Shown here in pieces: positions 35,596 to 43,954 of a stretch of 64,000 nucleotides of DNA. Location: assembly GCF_001940165.2 (NCBI RefSeq), contig NZ_CP135162.1, positions 919,501 to 983,500 of the forward strand, in the 5' to 3' direction. The position numbers and the translations under genes were made by a program. Source of the DNA: Roseburia sp. 831b (GTDB lineage Bacteria > Bacillota > Clostridia > Lachnospirales > Lachnospiraceae). Numbering within the stretch: the stretch's first letter is position 1; every line of letters begins with the position of its first letter. The notes under the pieces were generated by a model. The model worked only from the letters and a program-made list of their open reading frames with translations. It did not search any database and had not been told where the DNA came from.

Positions 35596-36063
35596 ATGAT
35601 TGAAAAACAGTTATTTCGTGAATACCGTTTTAAATTTTATCTGAATATGAACCATTATATTATTATCAATGGAGCAGAGGGACAGCTTCATCCGCATACC
35701 TGGGAGTTTACCTTCCTTGTTATCAAAGAAAAAAGCGATTTTGTGCAGTTTAATGTATTTGAACGGTTGATAGAGGATTACCTTGAAACATACCAGGGAA
35801 AGATTTTAAATGAGATGGACCCGTTCCAGACCATTGTTCCTACCTTAGAAAATGTGACGGACTGCTTTAGTGAGGATATTCGAAAGATTTTAAAAGAGCA
35901 TGGCGGTGAACTGATTTCGACAGAAAGCAGTGAGACACCGACACGAAGCTACATTATCAATTATGAGAAGGAGCCTGACTTTTTAAAACAGATGGAACGG
36001 ATTAAGCAGGACCGGATGGATGAAATTATTGATGAAGTGTTAGACAGTGTTTTAGAGTCATAA
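35596..36063 (+). CDS. 6-pyruvoyltetrahydropterin synthase-like protein of the exosortase G system (2)
   Basis: 155-residue paralogue of the protein at 30244. The PTPS-type zinc histidines are H20 (NMNHYIII) and H32-x-H34 (LHPHTWEF); again no catalytic cysteine precedes HxH. The C-terminal 30 residues (QMERIKQDRMDEIIDEVLDSVLES) form an extra charged helix absent from the first copy. It follows the sensor-like gene after 29 nt and precedes the PTPS_related membrane protein by 12 nt. Two PTPS-like copies in one locus suggest a structural or ligand-binding role rather than pterin synthesis. Confidence 0.72.
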   Translation: MIEKQLFREYRFKFYLNMNHYIIINGAEGQLHPHTWEFTFLVIKEKSDFVQFNVFERLIEDYLETYQGKILNEMDPFQTIVPTLENVTDCFSEDIRKILKEHGGELISTESSETPTRSYIINYEKEPDFLKQMERIKQDRMDEIIDEVLDSVLES

Positions 36064-36075
36064 GGAGCAGGAAAA

Positions 36076-38520
36076 TTGCGCAAAAAGTTACAGTTCATAG
36101 GTTGTATTGCGATATATGGAATTTTAGCAGCGGGACTTGTATGGTTGCTTTATGAAAAAAATGTTTTCCCGATGGGGGAACATATATGGGAGTCTTTGTA
36201 CAAGGCTGACTATCTGTTAGATGGAATAAAAAGTGGAAATGGCATTTTATATTATGATTCCTTTAGCGGAAACGGTTCCGAATTCGTTCGTTTCGCAGAG
36301 CCGCTTCCGTGTATTCTGCTAACCTTTTTTGCATTCCTTGGAAACCAGAATGCAGTAGTAACGTATGCTTTATTTGTGGGCACCGTTTTTTTCTTGTCTG
36401 CAAGCAGTATTTTTTGGATCGGAAGAAAAGAAAACAGAAGTTTTATGGGATTCTTGCTTGGACTGGCATATTTTTTCATGCCGGCAAACCTTCATATGCT
36501 CTTTTCTAAGGGAAATGTAGGAGAAAGTATTGTACTGGCATTTTTACCACTGTTCTTCTGGCAGTGCTATCGTTTTGTAGAAGAAAAAAGCTTAAAAGCA
36601 GTTGTGGCGGTTTCGATTCTTTCCGTTCTTTTTGTGATGTGCAGCGTTTCTTATACCATAATGGTAGTAACGGCAGCTGTTTGTTACCTGTTATTGGATG
36701 GAATCATAAATGGAACCTTTCGAAATGGCTTAAAACTTGTTCCGGCGTTCCTGCTTGCCTTTTTGTGGAATGGCATCTGGTTATGTGCCTATTTAAAAAA
36801 ATATGGCACAATTCCAAAAACGAGTGCAGAAAAAGCATCTTTTTATCAGGCACTTTTGGATTCATTAAACCCAATGCAGGCAATGAGAGAGGGTACACAG
36901 TTTTGGTATCTGGGAGTGTCCGTTTTCGTCTTATTATTGTTTGGAATTTTATTTAGTAAACGGAAAACAAGTTCCTTTTTTGCGGCAGGGATTTTGTTTG
37001 TGATTTTTTCGACAACGGCATTATCCGGTGTGATAAAAAGCCTGCCGGGCTTTAAAAATATGGACATGGCTGCATTTTTCCCAATGGTGACAGCTTTCGT
37101 TTTGGTGGGATTTTTGTTATGGAAGACACTTAGAAAAGAACTGGTGTTCATCTGTGCAATCGGATTGTTTTTCGATCTTATGGTGGCAGTATCCGGCTAT
37201 GCGCCAACCCTGTTATCACAGGATATAAACGGTCAGTTACAGAAGGAAGCAGATACGATGTTTATCGAAGAAGCAGGAAGCCTTACGCAGCAAAGAGTTG
37301 CAATTTTTGCAGAGCAAAAGGAACGTTCCATTGCAAAATACCTGCTTTCAAAAAGCGGAAAAGAACTTTCGGTGACACAAGGATGTGAGTATGAAGCGGC
37401 AAGTATTCCAAATTACCTGGGACAGTTAGAACAGGCATTATCAGATGGAAAATATCTCTATCTGTTTGACCGCTGTCTGGAACTTGGGGATGATACAGTT
37501 ATTGTTGAAAAAGAGAAACTCTGGAATGGAGACGATGATGTTAAAAAATTAACAAACTGTGCAGAGCAGGTCGGATACGTGAAAAAAGAGGAGAACAATA
37601 AATACCTGATGTTCCATATTAAGACAGACGGAACGTTTGGAGTTAAGAGTGAATACCAGGCGATTGGAATCGGAAGCAGCGCCGGTATGATGGCATTGCA
37701 ATATCCAAACATGCAAGAGACCTCCTCTACGAATCTAAATGACTATACCTATGAACAACTGTCAAAGTATCAGTGTATTTATTTGAATGGATTTACCTAT
37801 GATGATAAGGCGGCGGCAGAGCAGCTTATTACAAAACTAGGAGAAAACGGTGTAAAGGTCGTAATTGAGGCGAGTGGAATACCGGCTGATATTGTTTCAA
37901 AGAATCGGGAATTCTTAGGCGTGACATGCAATGATATTTCTTTTGAAAAAGGTTATCCCATTCTTTATACGGAGTCTGCAACGTATGACTGTAACCTGTT
38001 CGCAGATGGCTATGAGGACTGGAGGACGGTCTATGTGATAGGACTTACAAAAGAGCTTGGCTATTTTTATGAGAATCAGGATAAAATTGATTTTATAGGA
38101 ACCGCTGGAAACGATAATATTATCGTCATCGGGCTAAACTTAGGTTACCATGGAGCGTTGACAGGCGATCCGATGGTGGAAGAAATCTATGACGGATTGT
38201 TTGGGGTAGACCAGGATGTGCTGCCAGAGAGGGAACTTGTTCCGGTTCAGATTACTTACCGGGGAAATTCACTCTCCATCAAGGCAGACTCGGCTGTGAA
38301 TACAACACTTGCTTACCATGATACTTTTACCTGTGACAAGGAAGTGACGGAGCAAAACCAGTTACTTTATGTAAAAAAAGGAACAACGGACATCTCCATA
38401 AAGCCAGCCTATATAGGCGCAGGAGCATTTTTGATTTTTGTAGGATTTGCATTTGCAGTTCCGTATTATGATTATCTGATTGAGACCTCAAAGGGAAGGA
38501 AACAAAAAAATGAAAGGTGA
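36076..38520 (+). CDS. Large PTPS_related multi-pass membrane protein (GT-C-like)
   Basis: 814-residue membrane protein starting at TTG 36076, 8 nt after GGAG. About ten hydrophobic helices in the first 400 residues resemble a GT-C (YfhO/PTPS_related-type) membrane glycosyltransferase; LFSKGNVGESIVLAFLPLFF is the conserved loop. A large extracytoplasmic domain (about 400-780) and a final TM (about 775-800) follow, ending in a basic tail. An early acidic loop, KADYLLDGIKSGNG, may hold the catalytic aspartate. It probably transfers a lipid-linked sugar outside the membrane. It overlaps the next lipoprotein gene by 11 nt. Confidence 0.72.
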   Translation: MRKKLQFIGCIAIYGILAAGLVWLLYEKNVFPMGEHIWESLYKADYLLDGIKSGNGILYYDSFSGNGSEFVRFAEPLPCILLTFFAFLGNQNAVVTYALFVGTVFFLSASSIFWIGRKENRSFMGFLLGLAYFFMPANLHMLFSKGNVGESIVLAFLPLFFWQCYRFVEEKSLKAVVAVSILSVLFVMCSVSYTIMVVTAAVCYLLLDGIINGTFRNGLKLVPAFLLAFLWNGIWLCAYLKKYGTIPKTSAEKASFYQALLDSLNPMQAMREGTQFWYLGVSVFVLLLFGILFSKRKTSSFFAAGILFVIFSTTALSGVIKSLPGFKNMDMAAFFPMVTAFVLVGFLLWKTLRKELVFICAIGLFFDLMVAVSGYAPTLLSQDINGQLQKEADTMFIEEAGSLTQQRVAIFAEQKERSIAKYLLSKSGKELSVTQGCEYEAASIPNYLGQLEQALSDGKYLYLFDRCLELGDDTVIVEKEKLWNGDDDVKKLTNCAEQVGYVKKEENNKYLMFHIKTDGTFGVKSEYQAIGIGSSAGMMALQYPNMQETSSTNLNDYTYEQLSKYQCIYLNGFTYDDKAAAEQLITKLGENGVKVVIEASGIPADIVSKNREFLGVTCNDISFEKGYPILYTESATYDCNLFADGYEDWRTVYVIGLTKELGYFYENQDKIDFIGTAGNDNIIVIGLNLGYHGALTGDPMVEEIYDGLFGVDQDVLPERELVPVQITYRGNSLSIKADSAVNTTLAYHDTFTCDKEVTEQNQLLYVKKGTTDISIKPAYIGAGAFLIFVGFAFAVPYYDYLIETSKGRKQKNER

Positions 38521-40663
38521 GAGAAGAAAAAAAGTGTTTTTGATGGGCGCACTGCTTTTTTGTGCGCTTTTGCTTGTGGGTTGTAACGGGAAAAGTGAAA
38601 ATCCACAGGAACCGGCAGATACCAAGGCAAGCCAGGCACAACAGTCTAAGGAAAAGAAAGAATATTATTTTAAAACAGAGGACAGCTATTTTGCAGTTTA
38701 TAATGGAAAAACTTATGAAAAAACCTATTTAAACGGCGTAAACTTAGGGTCTGGAAAGCCGGGATGTTTTCCGGGGGAACTTGGAATTACAAAGGAAGAG
38801 TACCTTCGCTGGTTTCAAGAGATTTCACAGATGAATTGTAATACCATCCGTGTCTATACAGTAATGATGCCATGTTTTTACGAAGCACTTTATGAGTACA
38901 ACGAGGCGGCAGAAAATAAACTGTATCTGTTTCAGGGAGTGTGGTATGACGAAGACCAGATTGTGAAGACGGAGGATGCCTACGATATCTATGATGAGGC
39001 ATTGTCAGATGCTTATGATTTGGTTGATATTATCCATGGCGATGCCGACCTAAAGCAAAAAGCAGGAAAAGCTTATGGAAAATACCAGTATGATGTCTCG
39101 GAATATGTGATTGGCTGGATTTTAGGGATTGAGTCGGATGCAGAGTTCGTGGGCGGAACAAATGAAAAGCATGCAGCGGAGTGCAGTTACCAGGGAGATT
39201 ATCTTGGTACCACGGAGGATGCAAATCCGTTTGAAACTTTTATGTGTAAACTCGGTGACCAGACACTTTCCTATGAGATGAAAAAATATCAGATGCAGCG
39301 TCCCATCAGCTGGAGCAACTGGCCGACGGCTGATATGCTTTCTCATCCGAATGAACCGGGGGCAGATCATGAAGATGCGGTGACCATCAATGTAGAACAT
39401 ATAAAAGCGACAGATGCATTTGAGGCAGGTGTTTTTGCATCGTATCACGTTTATCCATATTATCCAGAGTTTATCATGTATGATACGAAATATGCATCTT
39501 ACCAGAAAGAGGACGGAACACCGGATAATTATAAGGCATACCTGGAGGATTTGATTGCACAGCACACAGTTCCGGTTCTTGTGGCAGAGTATGGCGTTCC
39601 ATCTTCTAGAGGCTGTACCCATGAGAATCCGCTGACAGGATTTAACCAGGGCAATCTGTCGGAAAAGCAGCAGGGCGAGATGCTTGCGTCCATGGCGACG
39701 GATATCTATGACAGTGGTTATTGTGGTGGAATTGCTTTTACTTGGCAGGATGAGTGGTTTAAGAGAACCTGGAACACGATGGATTACTCAGATTCGGAGC
39801 GGAGAGCATATTGGAGTGATGTGCAGACCAGCGAGCAAAATTTTGGCTTGCTTGCATTTGATCCTGGAAAAGAGGAAACCGTGGCAAACGTGGATGGAGA
39901 CTTATCCGAATGGGAAGAAAGTGATGTGGTAGCCGGCGATGATTCCCTATCCATCTCGCTAAAGCAGGATGCGAGATACCTTTACATGCTGGTGCAGGGA
40001 AAAGACTTAAATCCGGAAAATCAAAGGATTTTAATTCCGCTCGATATTACACCGCAGTCCGGTTCAACAAAGTATGACACATTCGCATTTTCCCGTGCTG
40101 TGGATTTTGTGATAGATTTAAATGGAAAAGAAGACAGTTCCGTAAAAGTGCAGCATTATTACGACCGCTATACGTTTAGCTATCAACAGCTGGATAAGAG
40201 CCTGGATTTGACCGGATATGAGGATAAACAGGCGGATTCTTTTGTCCCGGTCTATCTGTGCTTAAACAAAGAGCTGGTTTTCCCGGAAACAAAGCAGGTA
40301 TTGGAATTTTCCAAATATGATACCGGAAAACTGCAATACGGAAATGGCAATCCGGATGCGGCAGATTATGACTCGTTATCGGACTTTTGTTATGGAGACC
40401 ATGCAGTGGAACTTCGGATTCCGTGGTCCATGTTAAACTTTAGAGATCCTTCCACAAAAGAAATCGAGGCAGATTTCCATGGAACAGGTGAATTAAGCGG
40501 ATACCAGATTGATGAGATTTATGCGGGTGTATGCACGGAAAATCAGTCTGTGGAGATGCAATCTTATACTTGGGATAACTGGGACCAGGTGATTTATCAT
40601 GAGAGATTAAAACAGTCCTATGACATTTTAAAGGATTGCTATGCAAACCTTAAGGTGCATTAA
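38510..40663 (+). CDS. Glycosidase-like lipoprotein with C-terminal carbohydrate-binding-like module
   Basis: 717-residue lipoprotein: lipobox LLVGC with C25, polar spacer, then a TIM-barrel domain (about 60-420). NGVNLGSGKPGCFPGELGITKEEY and NCNTIRVYTVM resemble clan GH-A beta-glycosidases or transglycosylases. Candidate catalytic glutamates are E208 (GWILGIESD) and E360 (VLVAEYGVP). From about residue 460, VDGDLSEWEESD begins a module like the three in the Firmicu-CTERM protein. It is the last gene of the locus. A role in trimming or remodelling the locus polymer is inferred; I cannot name the GH family. Confidence 0.72.
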   Translation: MKGERRKKVFLMGALLFCALLLVGCNGKSENPQEPADTKASQAQQSKEKKEYYFKTEDSYFAVYNGKTYEKTYLNGVNLGSGKPGCFPGELGITKEEYLRWFQEISQMNCNTIRVYTVMMPCFYEALYEYNEAAENKLYLFQGVWYDEDQIVKTEDAYDIYDEALSDAYDLVDIIHGDADLKQKAGKAYGKYQYDVSEYVIGWILGIESDAEFVGGTNEKHAAECSYQGDYLGTTEDANPFETFMCKLGDQTLSYEMKKYQMQRPISWSNWPTADMLSHPNEPGADHEDAVTINVEHIKATDAFEAGVFASYHVYPYYPEFIMYDTKYASYQKEDGTPDNYKAYLEDLIAQHTVPVLVAEYGVPSSRGCTHENPLTGFNQGNLSEKQQGEMLASMATDIYDSGYCGGIAFTWQDEWFKRTWNTMDYSDSERRAYWSDVQTSEQNFGLLAFDPGKEETVANVDGDLSEWEESDVVAGDDSLSISLKQDARYLYMLVQGKDLNPENQRILIPLDITPQSGSTKYDTFAFSRAVDFVIDLNGKEDSSVKVQHYYDRYTFSYQQLDKSLDLTGYEDKQADSFVPVYLCLNKELVFPETKQVLEFSKYDTGKLQYGNGNPDAADYDSLSDFCYGDHAVELRIPWSMLNFRDPSTKEIEADFHGTGELSGYQIDEIYAGVCTENQSVEMQSYTWDNWDQVIYHERLKQSYDILKDCYANLKVH

Positions 40664-40705
40664 ATGTGTGAATTGTCTGAATTTTTCTAAATATAAGAAA
40701 AACTA

Positions 40706-40733
40706 TTGACGTATATATTTTTTCTGTTATAAT
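40706..40733 (+). promoter_or_regulatory. rpsU promoter
   Basis: -35 TTGACG (40706-40711), 16-bp spacer, perfect -10 TATAAT (40728-40733), giving a leader of about 75 nt with GGAGGGAGG at 40792-40800. Confidence 0.75.
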
Positions 40734-40814
40734 AATATACAGTGCAGTAAAATATATGACCCAAACAGTTGAATATGCACAATACGCAACTGGAGGGAGG
40801 TTAGGTGTGAGATA

Positions 40815-40991
40815 ATGTCTAGTGTAATAGTAAAAGAGAACGAGACTTTAGATAGCGCTTTACGTCGTTTCAAGAGAAACTGTGCAAAAGCAGGTATCCA
40901 GCAGGAAATTCGTAAAAGAGAACATTACGAAAAACCAAGCGTAAAACGTAAAAAGAAATCTGAAGCTGCAAGAAAAAGAAAATATAACTAA
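40815..40991 (+). CDS. rpsU: 30S ribosomal protein S21
   Basis: 58-residue basic ribosomal protein. It reads [20 protein letters not shown], then [20 protein letters not shown] and a lysine/arginine-rich tail ending KRKYN, which is unmistakable S21. It assists translation initiation on the 30S platform. GGAGG motifs end 14 nt before ATG 40815, a long gap; AGGTGTGA is closer. It is monocistronic, with a strong promoter upstream and three consecutive hairpins downstream. In many Firmicutes rpsU is followed by a GatB/YqeY gene; here it is not. Confidence 0.95.
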   Translation: MSSVIVKENETLDSALRRFKRNCAKAGIQQEIRKREHYEKPSVKRKKKSEAARKRKYN

Positions 40992-41000
40992 TACGCACTT

Positions 41001-41030
41001 GAAGCTGTCGCATATGCGACAGCTTCTTTT
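41001..41030 (+). terminator. rpsU terminator (perfect 26-nt palindrome)
   Basis: GAAGCTGTCGC/GCGACAGCTTC around ATAT (41001-41026), followed by TTTT, ends rpsU transcription. Confidence 0.85.
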
Positions 41031-41031
41031 T

Positions 41032-41061
41032 ATGTAATAGGAAATTTCGTTCCTATTACAT
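41032..41061. repeat. Second hairpin after rpsU
   Basis: ATGTAATAGGAA (41032-41043) pairs perfectly with TTCCTATTACAT (41050-41061) around ATTTCG. It lies between the rpsU terminator and repeat copy B and has no poly-T tail of its own. Confidence 0.6.
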
Positions 41062-41062
41062 A

Positions 41063-41160
41063 AAAAAATGCTCCGCAGGGATCGCACTGCGGTGGAGTTG
41101 AACAATGTCGCAAATGCGACCCGCCGCAGGCGGAGAATCCTGCAAGCAGGCTTCTTTTTT
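41063..41160 (+). repeat. 98-bp structured dispersed repeat, copy B
   Basis: Gap-free match to 18961-19058. The pairing CTGCGGTGG/CCGCCGCAG is kept with a G-U wobble where copy A has C-G, while GGATCGCA/TGCGACCC loses one pair. It ends in GAATCCTGCAAGCAGGCTTC plus TTTTTT, a terminator-like hairpin. It stands in non-coding sequence between rpsU and the convergent LUD gene. Confidence 0.75.
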
Positions 41161-41231
41161 ATGTAAAACTTCGTTTAGATTAGTAAAATATTCTATCAAA
41201 AAAGTGTGCGTGGGGACGCACACTTAATGTT

Positions 41232-41870
41232 TTAATATCCGAAATCCTGTCCAATCAAGATAACCTTGATTCGTCCGGGCTGACCGCTTCGTTTTGTTAT
41301 GACAGCCTGGTTACAGATGCAGTTCGGTGACAGACAGCTTGAACAGACGCAGGTGGTAGCACAAGGGGTCTTTATGCCAAGCCGGATGCAGTTCTTTGGA
41401 ACAGCAATCTGATGGATACGATGGAAAGCATCGTCTACCGTAGCAACAATTTTATTCATACCAGCCATGACAATGACCTGTTTTGGGCCATAGATAAGGG
41501 CGGCAACACGATTGCCGGTACCATCGATGTTGACAAGTTCACCAGCCTCGGTGATGGCATTGCTGCTCATAAAAAAGGTATCGCAGGAGAGTGCCTCGTG
41601 ATACAGTTTATCCCGTTCTTCCTGTGTTTTTGTATTTGCACGATCCAGTAACGTAAAATCAGAATCATAGCGGAGGGCAGTCATCATACCACATTCTTCT
41701 AAAGTCATAGAACCGCCATAGGAAACGGTTTCCCCTTTTTGAATGAAAGAGAGGGCTTTTTCCACTGCATCCATTGCAGTTTCACAATAATAACCTTCCA
41801 TATTTCTTTTTTTTAGATTCTCAATGACCGTCTGGGCAAGATGTTCGTTATAAATTTTTTGTGTACTCAT
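41232..41870 (-). CDS. LUD (lactate utilisation) domain protein
   Basis: 212-residue protein of the LutC/YkgG-like LUD domain family, which in other bacteria takes part in lactate oxidation. GETVSYGGSMTLEECGM, NAITEAGELVNIDGTGNRVA and VIVMAGMNKIV are typical. Near the C-terminus C.TTC.CSSC....CIC gives a cysteine cluster suggesting a metal or iron-sulfur site. lutA and lutB partners are absent, as for the many stand-alone LUD proteins of clostridia. Start MSTQKI at 41870 was chosen; an ATG four codons earlier would leave almost no gap to AAGGA. Confidence 0.85.
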   Translation of the reverse strand: MSTQKIYNEHLAQTVIENLKKRNMEGYYCETAMDAVEKALSFIQKGETVSYGGSMTLEECGMMTALRYDSDFTLLDRANTKTQEERDKLYHEALSCDTFFMSSNAITEAGELVNIDGTGNRVAALIYGPKQVIVMAGMNKIVATVDDAFHRIHQIAVPKNCIRLGIKTPCATTCVCSSCLSPNCICNQAVITKRSGQPGRIKVILIGQDFGY

Positions 41871-42080
41871 AGTAATCACCATATCCTTCCGTGAATGTGT
41901 AAATTTTTACACAATATTATCTTTTTCATCTTCACTATTTCAAGTTAAGTCTAATACTTTTGATTTCAGAATACAATGACTTGTTTCGCAGAAATTAGAA
42001 TGAAAAATGGATATCTTCTTCTTGCTTTTTTCAACTGGAATGATAGAATAGAAAAATATGGCATTTTAAGGAGGAAAGTG

Positions 42081-43817
42081 ATGAAACAGAATTTGAAAAA
42101 AATGTTATCGTACTATAAAAAGCACCAGAAGATGTTTTGGGCAGATATGTTTTTTGCAGCGTTATCAGCGGCGATTGCATTAGCGCTGCCACTTGTCATT
42201 CGTTATGTGACATCTACGCTTATCTATGAGGATGTAGCGGTTTTGACTAAACGGATTGCAATCATTGCAGTGGTGCTTCTTGTGATGGTTGCGATAGATT
42301 GTTATAGTAAATTTTTTATTTCCTATTATGGGCATATCATGGGAGCAGAGATTGAGTATGAAATGAGAGCGGAGATTTTTGAGCATTATCAAAAACTTTC
42401 CTTTTCTTTTTTTGATAATCAAAAAGTAGGGCAGCTAATGTCAAGAATTACGGCTGATTTGTTTGATATCAGTGAGTTGATGCACCATGGACCGGAAAAT
42501 CTGATTCTTTCTATTTTTAAGATTGTAGGTGCGTTTGTGATTCTAATGAACATCAGTCCTGCACTTGCAGTGGCAGCGTTTGCAATTCTGCCGGTGATGA
42601 TTTTTTATGCATTCCATTTGAATGTCAGGATGGGAAAAGCATTCAAGCGGAATCGTGTCGAGATTGCTGAGATTAATGCACAGATTGAGGACAATCTTTC
42701 GGGTATCCGTGTGGTGAAATCTTTTGCAAATGAGGAAATTGAGAAGAAAAAGTTCCAAAAGGGAAATGATGGCTTTTTAAGTGCAAAACGAAACAGCTAT
42801 TTTTATATGGGAAGTTTCCATGCAGGCCTCGGTTCCTTTACCACATTGATTCAGATTAATGTTATTGTGGTGGGGGCACTTTTGATTGCAAAGGGAAGTT
42901 TAAATGTGACGGATTTGCTTACTTTTTTGCTTTATATCAGTGTCTTTACAGACCCTGTCCGTACTTTGATTGATTTTACGGAGCAGTTTCAAAATGGTTA
43001 CTCAGGGTTTGAACGTTTTCAGGAAATCATGGCAGTGGAGCCGGATATCAAGGACAAAAAAGATGCCGTGGAACTGACCAATGTAAAAGGCGATATCGAA
43101 TTTAAAGATGTCTCGTTCCAGTACGAAGAAAATACAGAAAAAGTATTGAATCATATTAATTTAAAAGTGGAGGCAGGGGCTTATATGGCATTGGTTGGTT
43201 CATCCGGTGCGGGAAAAAGTACGCTTTGTTCCCTGATTCCACGTTTTTACGATGTGACAGATGGAGCCGTTCTTATCGATGGAAAAGATATCCGTGACCT
43301 AAAATTAAAGAGTTTGCGTGACCACATCGGAATTGTACAGCAGGACGTGTATCTGTTCGTCGGTACCGTTTACGATAATATCCGCTATGGAAAGCCGGAT
43401 GCAACGAGGGAAGAAGTGATAGAGGCAGCAAAAAATGCCAATGCCCACGATTTTATCATGTCGCTGCCAAACGGATATGAGACGGATATCGGACAAAGAG
43501 GAATTAAACTTTCCGGTGGACAAAAACAGCGTCTTTCCATCGCACGTGTCTTTTTAAAGAATCCTCCGATTCTGATTTTTGATGAGGCGACATCGGCGCT
43601 TGACAATGAGAGTGAGAAGGTGGTGCAGGAATCACTCGAAAAACTGGCAAAAAACAGAACTACATTTGTAATTGCACACCGTTTGTCTACGATTAAAAAT
43701 GCACAGAAAATTCTTGTATTGTCAGATGTTGGAATTGAAGAGCAGGGAACACATGAAGAATTGATGCAAAAGGGCGGTATTTATGAGAATTTGTATCAAA
43801 TGCAGTTCTCCAAATAG
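42081..43817 (+). CDS. ABC exporter, fused permease/ATPase (MsbA/BmrA type)
   Basis: 578-residue half-transporter. Six transmembrane helices (about 20-310) precede a nucleotide-binding domain with Walker A GSSGAGKST, Q-loop IVQQDVYLF, signature LSGGQKQR, Walker B ILIFDEATSALD and the H-loop IAHRLST. It would dimerise to export a lipid, drug or peptide; the substrate is unknown. Start ATG 42081 has AAGGAGG 6 nt upstream, so the 35-residue longer frame is rejected. No paired half-transporter gene is adjacent, so it probably works as a homodimer. Confidence 0.92.
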   Translation: MKQNLKKMLSYYKKHQKMFWADMFFAALSAAIALALPLVIRYVTSTLIYEDVAVLTKRIAIIAVVLLVMVAIDCYSKFFISYYGHIMGAEIEYEMRAEIFEHYQKLSFSFFDNQKVGQLMSRITADLFDISELMHHGPENLILSIFKIVGAFVILMNISPALAVAAFAILPVMIFYAFHLNVRMGKAFKRNRVEIAEINAQIEDNLSGIRVVKSFANEEIEKKKFQKGNDGFLSAKRNSYFYMGSFHAGLGSFTTLIQINVIVVGALLIAKGSLNVTDLLTFLLYISVFTDPVRTLIDFTEQFQNGYSGFERFQEIMAVEPDIKDKKDAVELTNVKGDIEFKDVSFQYEENTEKVLNHINLKVEAGAYMALVGSSGAGKSTLCSLIPRFYDVTDGAVLIDGKDIRDLKLKSLRDHIGIVQQDVYLFVGTVYDNIRYGKPDATREEVIEAAKNANAHDFIMSLPNGYETDIGQRGIKLSGGQKQRLSIARVFLKNPPILIFDEATSALDNESEKVVQESLEKLAKNRTTFVIAHRLSTIKNAQKILVLSDVGIEEQGTHEELMQKGGIYENLYQMQFSK

Positions 43818-43854
43818 AAAAATATGATTTTTTTCTAAAACTTTTGCATATTGT

Positions 43855-43883
43855 TTGCAAAATGGGAAAAAATCGAGTAAAAT
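43855..43883 (+). promoter_or_regulatory. Promoter of the CobW-type gene pair
   Basis: -35 TTGCAA (43855-43860), 17-bp spacer, -10 TAAAAT (43878-43883). No Zur-type palindrome was recognised around it. Confidence 0.55.
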
Positions 43884-43954
43884 ACAACTGTTTGCAGAAA
43901 AAATGAGCAGACAGAAATGTGTGAGAATAATGTAATGGAAAGAAGGAAATAGAC

